Positions 1 to 5,396 of a stretch of 5,396 bases of DNA are shown piece after piece. Under the pieces are notes generated by a model that was not told the DNA's origin, made no database searches, and saw only the letters and a list, made by a program, of their open reading frames with translations. A program made the translations under genes and the position numbers. Origin of the DNA: Akkermansiaceae bacterium UBA985 (GTDB lineage: Bacteria; Verrucomicrobiota; Verrucomicrobiia; Verrucomicrobiales; Akkermansiaceae); the NCBI GenBank assembly GCA_002292185.1, contig DBBL01000108.1, positions 705-6,100 of the forward strand, given 5' to 3'. The stretch's first letter is position 1. Every line of letters starts with the position of its first letter.

Positions 1-408
1 CCTGATGGTGAAAGCAAAAGAATCAGTCTCAACAAAGAGGATGAAACCTGGGGGAGTTATTCTGGGCGCTTTAAAATAACACAACCAGGAGCTTGGAAAA
101 TTCGTGCCACCATTGGCGAAGATAGAGCTCACAGCACAGACACCACATTAATCGCCCAAGGAAGTGAGGTTGAGAAAACAGGCATGCCCGCCCGCGCTGA
201 TGTTATCGAAGAAATGACCCGAGTCTCAAAAGGCCAACTGATGGAGGGCGATACGATCAAAGATATTGGCAAAGTAATCAATGCCCTGCCGGTGCCCAAG
301 CCCCTAGAGTCTCGCACACCACTCTGGTCGCACTGGTTCACTGCCACCTGCCTTATCTGCCTATTGGCCAGCTTCTGGATTGGTCGTAAACTTAACGGCA
401 CTTTTTAA
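1..408 (+). CDS. C-terminal end of a single-span membrane protein (5' end outside window)
   Basis: The frame is open from the first base to TAA at 406-408, giving 135 residues of a protein whose start lies upstream. Residues about 1-55 alternate polar and hydrophobic positions, with a G-S-Y-S-G-R-F-K-I-T stretch followed by P-G-A-W-K-I-R, typical of an extracytoplasmic beta-sandwich. Residues 62-80 (MPARADVIEEMTRVSKGQL) resemble the 'P-A-R-x-D-x-L-x-x-[ILM]-[AT]-x-x-[ST]-x-G' segment seen near the end of VWA or glutamine-amidotransferase-like membrane proteins in PVC bacteria. Residues 111-128 form one hydrophobic helix followed by GRK, predicting a C-terminal anchor with a very short cytoplasmic tail. 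In Verrucomicrobia and Planctomycetes such proteins often sit in MoxR-ATPase/DUF58/VWA clusters. That family link is my inference; no catalytic domain is visible here, so the function is unassigned. The stop is 83 bp before the next gene on the same strand. Confidence 0.8.
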   Translation, partial: PDGESKRISLNKEDETWGSYSGRFKITQPGAWKIRATIGEDRAHSTDTTLIAQGSEVEKTGMPARADVIEEMTRVSKGQLMEGDTIKDIGKVINALPVPKPLESRTPLWSHWFTATCLICLLASFWIGRKLNGTF

Positions 409-418
409 TGCGTTTGAT

Positions 419-434
419 GCATTGCTAGCGATGC
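419..434. repeat. 16-bp near-perfect palindrome in the intergenic region
   Basis: GCATTGCTAGCGATGC reads the same on both strands except for one pair (T423 opposite G430), so seven of eight pairs match. As RNA that pair can wobble, giving a 6-bp stem with a CUAG loop. It begins 11 bp after the stop of the upstream gene and ends 57 bp before the next start. It is not followed directly by a T-run, so an intrinsic terminator is unlikely. A dimeric repressor site is possible but unproven, and a single short palindrome can arise by chance. Confidence 0.35.
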
Positions 435-453
435 CCTACAGATACTTTTACAA

Positions 454-482
454 TTGCAAGCCCACTCAAATCTGACTAATAT
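454..482 (+). promoter_or_regulatory. Weak sigma70-like promoter candidate for the TPR gene
   Basis: TTGCAA at 454-459 (four of six matches to TTGACA) and TAATAT at 477-482 (four of six matches to TATAAT) are separated by exactly 17 bp. If used, transcription would start around 488-492, at or next to the ATG at 492, so the message would be essentially leaderless. That would fit the absence of a Shine-Dalgarno sequence there. Both boxes are weak and the region is AT-rich, so chance is a serious alternative. Confidence 0.22.
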
Positions 483-491
483 GAGCAACTC

Positions 492-2726
492 ATGAGTTTC
501 CTACGGCACTCCGGCTTTAGAAGCATATCCAGAAGCATTATTCCGCTTTTTTTGATCATACCCATGCTGTTGGGAGCGTTCACTTGTGAGCTAGATGCTC
601 AAGAAGATCCAGCTGCAGTGGACCCAGCAGACATTTTTTTCCAGGCATGGCTTGAAATCAAACGCGCCGAAAAACTCGAAGGGGAAAGCAAATTTAGTGA
701 TGCATGGCAAAAATACCAACAAGCGTATAGCTATTACAGCGTCCTCAATAAGTCTCACAAAAACTGGAAACCCAACCTCGTAAAAAGCCGCATCGCTAGC
801 ACTGAGGCATGCATGAAAAGGGTTGAGCCCAATGCTACCGCTGAACTTGCCAACAACAAAATCAAAACCCAAGACCTGATCGAGGGACCTCAGCCAGGCT
901 CGCCAAGTGGAAGCGGCACAGGCGCAGGCTCAGGCTACCAACCAGCTCCCTCCTCGCGCAATAACAGCACGACCGGTCGGACCACAATCGATCCCTCGAC
1001 GGTAGCTAGCCTTGATAAACTCGAAAAAGAAAACAAGGAGCTAAAAATAAAGCTAGAGACTGCTAACAAAGAGGCTGCTGCATCGAATGATCAAAACGCC
1101 AAGAACAAGCTAGACGACACAGAGCGTAAGCGCCTCAATGAGCTGATCACCAAGAAAGACAGAGAAATCGCGATGATACGAGATGTCCTTGCGCGCGCAC
1201 CGTTGCAGCAAGACATGAACCGCATCTCTCAGCAAAAGACAACGCTCGAACAGGAAATCAAAATTACGGCACGCGCCCTGAAGTCTTCCCAGCAGAAACT
1301 CACAGAAGCGCAACAAAACGCTGAAAACTTCCGCCAAGAAGCCGAGCTCGCCAAAAACCGTGCTGAGAAAATTCAGCAAAACATGCAGCAACAAGGTGCC
1401 GTTAATAACGAACTGGTAAGGGGGCTTCGAGATGAGCTGAAAACGGTTACCGAGATGCTCGAACAAACTCGTAATGAGCTGGGCAGTGCCAATAGTCGCA
1501 TTGAAAAAATGCAGCTTAGCTTGAACGAATCTCAAGAGACCATCAAGGAACTCACCAAAGAGCGCGACAGCCTCCTAAAAGAACGAAACCTTCTCGCCGA
1601 GACATTGAAACAAAGTGACTCCAAAGGAATCCAAGGGCTGATCACCGAAAACATGCGTCTGGGTACTGAACTCAAAGAGGCTCTTGATCGTCTTGATTTT
1701 CTTGAGGAAAACCAAAACGCCACCAAGGATGACCTCACCAAGGCGCACACTAACCTTGCCCTCGCTAAAACTCGCATCTTAAAATATCAGAAAGAGCAAG
1801 CAATCCAGAGCGAGACCATCCAATCGCTTGAATCTCAGCTTCGAGACGCCCAATCAGCCCTCTCCAGTGCCAAGGCCAATGATGGGGCCTACACCAACCC
1901 TGATGAAGTCAAAACACTTCGGGGAACCGTAGATCGCCTTCTTGCCGCACAAGAACGCCGCCGCATTGGAGAGAAAATTCTCTGGAATACCTATCAAAAA
2001 TCAATAGCCAAAATCGACGGCCTCTCCAAAGCAATCAGCGATATTCGAAACATAAAAATCAACCTTACTGACAAAGAAAAGGAGTTCGTTTCAGGTCATC
2101 GTCATCCAGATGGAGAGTTTTCAAATTCAGATCGTGTATCCCTGGCTCACGCTCGCGCCTATGGTAACGCCCTTGAGTCAGAGACCTTGTATGTTGAGGA
2201 CCTGATCATACGTCATTTTGAACGAGGCCGCATTCAAGCTGCTCACTCAGTGCTTATCGATATTAACGAAAGAGTGCCTGGCAACTATCGCATTCTCTGT
2301 AAGCTCGGTGTAGTCGAAATGAAATTGGGGCATTACAACAAAGCGATCGCGCGCTTGGACGAAGCCATCACCATGCGTGAAAATAGCGGCTATGCACACT
2401 TCATGATGGGCATTGCTCAATACAAAAACAAAGAGATCGATGATGCTCAAAACTCCTTCGAGCGTTCGCTCATTCTCAATCCAGACAACGCACGTGCACA
2501 TTTATACCTGGGTAACTTGGCAGGAGCCGCTAAACAATACCAACAGGCTGAGGAGCACTTTTTATCCACGATCAAAATTAATCCCTCATTAGCTGATGCT
2601 TATTACAATTTGTCTGTTCTTTATCTGCAGCAAAAACGCAAACAGGACGCGCTGAGCTACTACCAGAAAGCACTCAATAATGGCGCTCAGCCTGACCAAG
2701 CTTTGGAAAATAAACTCAAGGGCTAA
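492..2726 (+). CDS. Exported coiled-coil and tetratricopeptide repeat (TPR) protein
   Basis: A 744-residue protein. Residues 1-36 are a signal peptide: a basic n-region (R5, R10, R14), a hydrophobic core at 16-30, and a plausible signal peptidase I site after LDA (34-36). C32 is preceded by AFT, a poor lipobox, so a lipoprotein is unlikely. Residues 46-110 form a charged helical hairpin (AEKLEGESKFSDAWQKYQQA) resembling a TPR or MIT unit. Residues 132-170 are a Gly/Ser/Pro/Thr linker. Residues about 172-460 are a long heptad-like Glu/Lys/Gln/Leu coiled coil, and 471-592 are further helices. Four TPRs start near 598, 632, 667 and 701, with the expected 34-35 residue spacing and G/A/Y/P positions; a partial one precedes them at about 577-597. 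It probably acts in the periplasm or cell envelope as a scaffold; the partner is unknown. The ATG at 492 is chosen because it gives a complete signal peptide. No Shine-Dalgarno sequence precedes it. The preceding co-directional membrane-protein gene may be functionally linked. Confidence 0.9.
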   Translation: MSFLRHSGFRSISRSIIPLFLIIPMLLGAFTCELDAQEDPAAVDPADIFFQAWLEIKRAEKLEGESKFSDAWQKYQQAYSYYSVLNKSHKNWKPNLVKSRIASTEACMKRVEPNATAELANNKIKTQDLIEGPQPGSPSGSGTGAGSGYQPAPSSRNNSTTGRTTIDPSTVASLDKLEKENKELKIKLETANKEAAASNDQNAKNKLDDTERKRLNELITKKDREIAMIRDVLARAPLQQDMNRISQQKTTLEQEIKITARALKSSQQKLTEAQQNAENFRQEAELAKNRAEKIQQNMQQQGAVNNELVRGLRDELKTVTEMLEQTRNELGSANSRIEKMQLSLNESQETIKELTKERDSLLKERNLLAETLKQSDSKGIQGLITENMRLGTELKEALDRLDFLEENQNATKDDLTKAHTNLALAKTRILKYQKEQAIQSETIQSLESQLRDAQSALSSAKANDGAYTNPDEVKTLRGTVDRLLAAQERRRIGEKILWNTYQKSIAKIDGLSKAISDIRNIKINLTDKEKEFVSGHRHPDGEFSNSDRVSLAHARAYGNALESETLYVEDLIIRHFERGRIQAAHSVLIDINERVPGNYRILCKLGVVEMKLGHYNKAIARLDEAITMRENSGYAHFMMGIAQYKNKEIDDAQNSFERSLILNPDNARAHLYLGNLAGAAKQYQQAEEHFLSTIKINPSLADAYYNLSVLYLQQKRKQDALSYYQKALNNGAQPDQALENKLKG

Positions 2727-2830
2727 GCTCCTCTCACACCAAACCCTCCGCCACCACTAGATTTCATTTTTGAAGTGAGTCGGCCATTTTCTCCACCCTT
2801 TCATCTGTAGCCTCTTTCGGCATCCCAATT

Positions 2831-3955
2831 ATGCTCAGCCAAGAGGAACAAGCCCGCTATGCACGCCACTTCTCTCTCCAGCAAGTCGGTGTTGCAGGAC
2901 AGGAAAAGCTGAAGAACTCATCGGTACTTTGCATCGGCGCAGGAGGTCTAGGATCCCCCTCCTGCCTCTATCTTGCTGCCGCTGGAATTGGCCGCATCGG
3001 TATTGTTGATCCTGACACCGTCGAGCTATCTAATCTCCAACGCCAGATACTCCATAGCCAATCGAGTCTTGGCTTGAGCAAACTTGATAGCGCCACTGCA
3101 CGACTTAGAGAAATCAATCCGCATGTGAAGGTTGAGCAATACGCCTGCCGCTTCAATGCTGAAAACGCCATGGAGATTGCATCCCAGTATGACGTCATCG
3201 TCGACGGCACCGATAACTTCCCTACACGCTACCTCAGCAACGACGTCTCATTCTTCCTCAAAAAACCAAACGTTTACGCCTCCATCTTCCGTTTTGAAGG
3301 TCAACTCAGTGTCTTTGCACCACACCTTGGGGGGCCATGCTATCGCTGCATGCTGCCTGATCCTCCCGATGCTGGCAGTGTCCCTAGTTGTGCAGAAGCT
3401 GGAGTCCTCGGCGTCTTGCCAGGGATCATGGGCAGCCTTCAGGCCATGGAAGCAATCAAGATCATTCTAGGCTGCGGCACCCCGCCACTGGGCCGACTGA
3501 TCCATTATGATGCGCTCAATACCAGCTTCCGAGAATTCAACCTACGTAGGGACCCCCAATGTCCTCTTTGTGGTGAAAATCCGAGCATCACTCACTTAAT
3601 TGACTACCAACAACTCTGCCGCAATACTAAGCCCACAAACATGATGGATAACCAAGACGAAATAAGCGTTGAACAACTCAAAAGCAAACTAGACGAACCC
3701 TTTAACGGCCTCTTACTCGATGTGCGTGAACCATGGGAATACAGCGCCGCTCACATTGATGCCGCTCGGCATATACCCATGGGCGACATACCCGAGTTCA
3801 TGCCTGAACTCAAAGCCATGGACGACGACCAGGAGTTACTGATCATTTGTAAATCTGGCGGCCGAAGCGGTCGAGTCATGGATTACCTAGTAGATCAAGG
3901 CTTCACCAATGTATACAATGTCACCGGAGGCATGGATGCCTGGTCAAAACTCTAA
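2831..3955 (+). CDS. moeB: MoeB/ThiF-family adenylyltransferase fused to a C-terminal rhodanese (sulfurtransferase) domain
   Basis: A 374-residue cytoplasmic E1-like enzyme. It uses ATP to adenylate the C-terminal Gly-Gly of a small sulfur carrier (MoaD, ThiS or CysO type), so that the carrier can be converted to a thiocarboxylate. Residues 1-255 form the adenylation domain: nucleotide loop G36-A-G-G-L-G41, D60, N68-L-Q-R-Q72 with the arginine finger R71, K84, and D128 in DGTDN. Zinc ligands C170/C173 (CYRC) and C244/C247 (CPLC) are all present, as is C187 in PSCAEAGVLG, the conserved cysteine of the crossover loop. Residues about 276-374 are a rhodanese domain with LLDVREPWEY (294-304) and the six-residue active loop C340-KSGGRS. 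This MoeZ/MOCS3/Uba4-like layout and length are normal. No carrier-protein or cofactor gene lies in the window, so the pathway (molybdopterin, thiamine, cysteine or tRNA thiolation) is not settled, and moeB is a family-level name. The ATG gives the family-typical N-terminus (RYARHFSLQQVG). There is no Shine-Dalgarno sequence; the leader is pyrimidine-rich. Confidence 0.92.
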   Translation: MLSQEEQARYARHFSLQQVGVAGQEKLKNSSVLCIGAGGLGSPSCLYLAAAGIGRIGIVDPDTVELSNLQRQILHSQSSLGLSKLDSATARLREINPHVKVEQYACRFNAENAMEIASQYDVIVDGTDNFPTRYLSNDVSFFLKKPNVYASIFRFEGQLSVFAPHLGGPCYRCMLPDPPDAGSVPSCAEAGVLGVLPGIMGSLQAMEAIKIILGCGTPPLGRLIHYDALNTSFREFNLRRDPQCPLCGENPSITHLIDYQQLCRNTKPTNMMDNQDEISVEQLKSKLDEPFNGLLLDVREPWEYSAAHIDAARHIPMGDIPEFMPELKAMDDDQELLIICKSGGRSGRVMDYLVDQGFTNVYNVTGGMDAWSKL

Positions 3956-4011
3956 GCCTTGCCCAAGCCTGTTCGCTAAAGAATGCCTTACACCCATCAT
4001 TTTTCATCTTC

Positions 4012-4647
4012 ATGACCACCAAGCACAACAGCCTCGAAGCCAAAGGATACCTCATTGTCATCGAAGGCATCGATGGGACTGGAAAGTCCACTCAAGCTAC
4101 CATGCTAGCCGAAGCTCTGAGAAAGAGCGGTCGCGAGGTTGTGCAAAGCTTCGAGCCGACCAATGGACCTTGGGGAAAGAAACTCAGAGACAGTGCAACC
4201 ACGGGCAGGCTCAGCATAGAAGATGAATTGGAATACTTCATCAACGACCGTCGAGAGCACGTCGAGCAGCTCATCATTCCGACCATCAAGAGTGGCGGCA
4301 TCGTCATCCTTGATCGTTATTACTTTTCAACCATGGCCTACCAAGGTGCGCGCGGCATCGACCCTGAAGTGATCCGCGTAAAAAATGAGACCTTCGCCCC
4401 CCAACCCGACACGCTCATCATTCTCGATCTTGATGTTGATATCGCGCTACAGCGTATCGGCGTTAGAGATGGTCAAGCCAACGAATTTGAAAAGCGTGAA
4501 TCACTCGACTTTTGTCGCAAGCTTTTCTTAAGCCTCAAGGATGAAACGTATGCATACGTAATCGATGCCAACACAGAGATCACAGAGGTCAACGCCAGTG
4601 TGATGGCTGCCGTTCATGCCCAGCTCGGCATAGAGCCAGCAAGCTGA
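4012..4647 (+). CDS. tmk: Thymidylate kinase (dTMP kinase)
   Basis: A 211-residue cytoplasmic P-loop kinase, normal length for the family, predicted to phosphorylate dTMP to dTDP with ATP for DNA precursor synthesis. The Walker A loop is G19-I-D-G-T-G-K-S-T27, in the usual context YLIVIEGIDG near the N-terminus. D101-R102-Y-Y-F-S106 followed by TMAYQGARG matches the DRY-x-x-S nucleotide-binding motif of Tmk. A strand ILDLD (137-141) precedes the lid region (about 146-162, RIGVRDGQANEFEKR). The P-loop lacks arginine and the lid carries basic residues, the bacterial type II arrangement. Where many bacterial enzymes have R-E-P-G-G-T, this one has F47-E-P-T-N-G-P-W-G55, a variant I associate with an E-P-T-[DN]-G-P-W-G subgroup. 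A related deoxynucleotide or unusual-substrate kinase of the same family is a less likely alternative. It starts 56 bp after the adenylyltransferase gene on the same strand, with a pyrimidine-rich leader and no Shine-Dalgarno sequence. It ends 35 bp from a convergent gene. Confidence 0.87.
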   Translation: MTTKHNSLEAKGYLIVIEGIDGTGKSTQATMLAEALRKSGREVVQSFEPTNGPWGKKLRDSATTGRLSIEDELEYFINDRREHVEQLIIPTIKSGGIVILDRYYFSTMAYQGARGIDPEVIRVKNETFAPQPDTLIILDLDVDIALQRIGVRDGQANEFEKRESLDFCRKLFLSLKDETYAYVIDANTEITEVNASVMAAVHAQLGIEPAS

Positions 4648-4668
4648 AATGCGGCTGATTAATGCGGC
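4648..4668. repeat. Short direct repeat in the convergent intergenic gap
   Basis: AATGCGGC occurs at 4648-4655 and again at 4661-4668, a 13-bp period, filling most of the 35-bp gap between the convergent kinase and E2 genes. There is no dyad symmetry, so it is not a terminator hairpin. It may be a small slippage remnant or chance. Confidence 0.3.
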
Positions 4669-4682
4669 AATTTGGACTCCCC

Positions 4683-5396
4683 CTAGAGAGTTTCTGGATG
4701 TTGCAGTAACTCAGAAATACGATTGAGCAGCATTCCGGCACCACCGCCATCAACCACCCTGTGGTCAAAGGTCAAATCGATCTCCGCTTCCGTTACAGGG
4801 ACAAAGGTGCTGGTCTCCTCACTCCAAACGGGGCGCTTAACACCAGCGCTGAGGCCCAGTATCAGGGTTTCATTAGGCAGCGGAATAGGTGTGCCCCAAG
4901 TTAATCCAAAAGTACCAAAGTTGGTCACGGTTGCAATTCCATGTTTGGTTGCATCCTCGGGAAGTTTTCGCGAACGAGCCAACTCTACAAGGCGGTTGTA
5001 ATCTTCAACAAGTTCACTCAGCGACTTTGTATCAGCGTTGCGGATAATAGGAACCAAGACTCCATCATCGACCTGAACTGCCACACCAATATCAAAGGCA
5101 CGCGGGTGAACGACATTTTCACCAATCAAATAACCAGCCGTGGTTGGGTTCTCCGCCAATGCTAGTGCCAGAGCTCTTAACAGATAAAGCGCCGGGCCTG
5201 GTTTGGGTGCCTGACGACGGCGATGATCAAGGATCTTGTCCATTACCAGAGGTCTGGCAACCGTTGCTAGCGGGCGAGTCCAGCTCCGACGCATCGCATC
5301 AGCCACGGCAAGACGCATGGGAGACGCCTTGGTGTAGGGCCATGTTTTGATGTGTTCGAGAAATCCCTCGAGATCCTCCACGGTAACGCGGCCACC
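4683..5396 (-). CDS. 2-oxoacid dehydrogenase E2 component, C-terminal part (dihydrolipoamide acyltransferase; 5' end outside window)
   Basis: The minus-strand frame is open from the window edge (5396) to a TAG at 4683-4685, giving 237 residues. The first residues, GGRVTVEDLEGFL, match the end of the peripheral subunit-binding domain that docks E1 or E3. The GTG at 5379-5381 is therefore an internal valine codon and not the start. A short linker is followed by the acyltransferase domain from about residue 25: RLAVADAM, then DIGVAVQVDDGVLVPII (102-118), TVTNFGTFGL (156-165) and the active-site motif DHRVVDGG with H212 and D216. The protein ends in the family's usual L-L-x-x-P-E-x-L. It transfers acyl groups from lipoyl lysine to CoA as the core of a pyruvate, 2-oxoglutarate or branched-chain complex; which one cannot be told here. 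The lipoyl domain(s) must lie beyond the window. The start of the catalytic domain (SWTRPLATVARPLVMDKI) lacks the common 'P-H-[VFI]-[TY]' motif, so the enzyme is somewhat divergent. No E1 or E3 gene is visible. Confidence 0.9.
   Translation of the reverse strand, partial: GGRVTVEDLEGFLEHIKTWPYTKASPMRLAVADAMRRSWTRPLATVARPLVMDKILDHRRRQAPKPGPALYLLRALALALAENPTTAGYLIGENVVHPRAFDIGVAVQVDDGVLVPIIRNADTKSLSELVEDYNRLVELARSRKLPEDATKHGIATVTNFGTFGLTWGTPIPLPNETLILGLSAGVKRPVWSEETSTFVPVTEAEIDLTFDHRVVDGGGAGMLLNRISELLQHPETL

Noticed and set aside
1110..1777. Long antisense open frames under the coiled-coil region
   Set aside because: They mirror the biased Glu/Lys/Gln/Leu codons of the real gene; the translations show Leu/Phe/Arg/Ser-rich shadow composition.
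2699..2729. AGCTT...AAGCT inverted repeat around the TPR gene stop codon
   Set aside because: The stem is 5 bp with a 21-base loop and no downstream T-tract; it is likely chance.
2755..2777. Possible hairpin terminator after the TPR gene (CAC...TTCA-TTTT-TGAA-GTG)
   Set aside because: The core stem is only 4 bp of A/T-rich pairs, the outer CAC/GTG needs a 5-base bulge, and no T-run follows.
3641..3955. Internal start (ATGATG) that would express the rhodanese domain alone
   Set aside because: There is no ribosome binding signal, and the fusion layout is normal for MoeZ/Uba4-like enzymes.
3909..4226. Out-of-frame open frame bridging the adenylyltransferase and kinase genes
   Set aside because: It overlaps the ends of two well-supported genes in another frame, and its translation is rich in Arg/Gln/His/Ser with no domain-like pattern.
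4676..4691. ACTC...GAGT inverted repeat at the end of the E2 gene as a bidirectional terminator
   Set aside because: The stem is 4 bp with an 8-base loop, too weak to support a terminator call.
1..5396. A phage, transposon, CRISPR, toxin-antitoxin or defence system
   Set aside because: No transposase, integrase, repeat array, terminal inverted repeats or defence-type domain is visible; all genes read as core or envelope functions.

Overview
The window looks like ordinary core chromosome from a Gram-negative bacterium. The best guess is the PVC group, most likely Verrucomicrobia. This rests on three things: a secreted coiled-coil plus TPR protein of a style I associate with that phylum, a preceding membrane protein ending in a motif of the type W-x-H...FWIGRKL, and the lack of Shine-Dalgarno sequences before the complete genes. 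The assignment is inferred from protein character, not from a marker gene. I see no mobile element, CRISPR array, tRNA or rRNA, and no strong sign of a novel multi-gene system.

Layout: (1) 1-408, plus strand, is the 3' end of a membrane protein with an extracytoplasmic beta-type region and a single C-terminal transmembrane helix. (2) 409-491 is a short intergenic region with a 16-bp near-perfect palindrome and a weak promoter-like pair. (3) 492-2726 encodes a 744-residue exported protein with an N-terminal helical module, a Gly/Ser/Pro linker, a long coiled coil and four C-terminal TPRs. (4) 2831-3955 encodes a MoeB/ThiF-type E1-like adenylyltransferase fused to a rhodanese domain. (5) 4012-4647 encodes a thymidylate kinase-like P-loop kinase. 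(6) 4683-5396, minus strand, is the C-terminal part of a 2-oxoacid dehydrogenase E2 acyltransferase. It is cut by the window edge inside its peripheral subunit-binding domain.

The four plus-strand genes are co-directional with gaps of 83, 104 and 56 bp, so they could be one loose transcription unit or several. They do not form one evident pathway: two are envelope proteins, one activates sulfur carrier proteins (molybdopterin, thiamine or tRNA thiolation type), and one makes dTDP. The E2 gene converges on the kinase gene across only 35 bp with no clear terminator between them.
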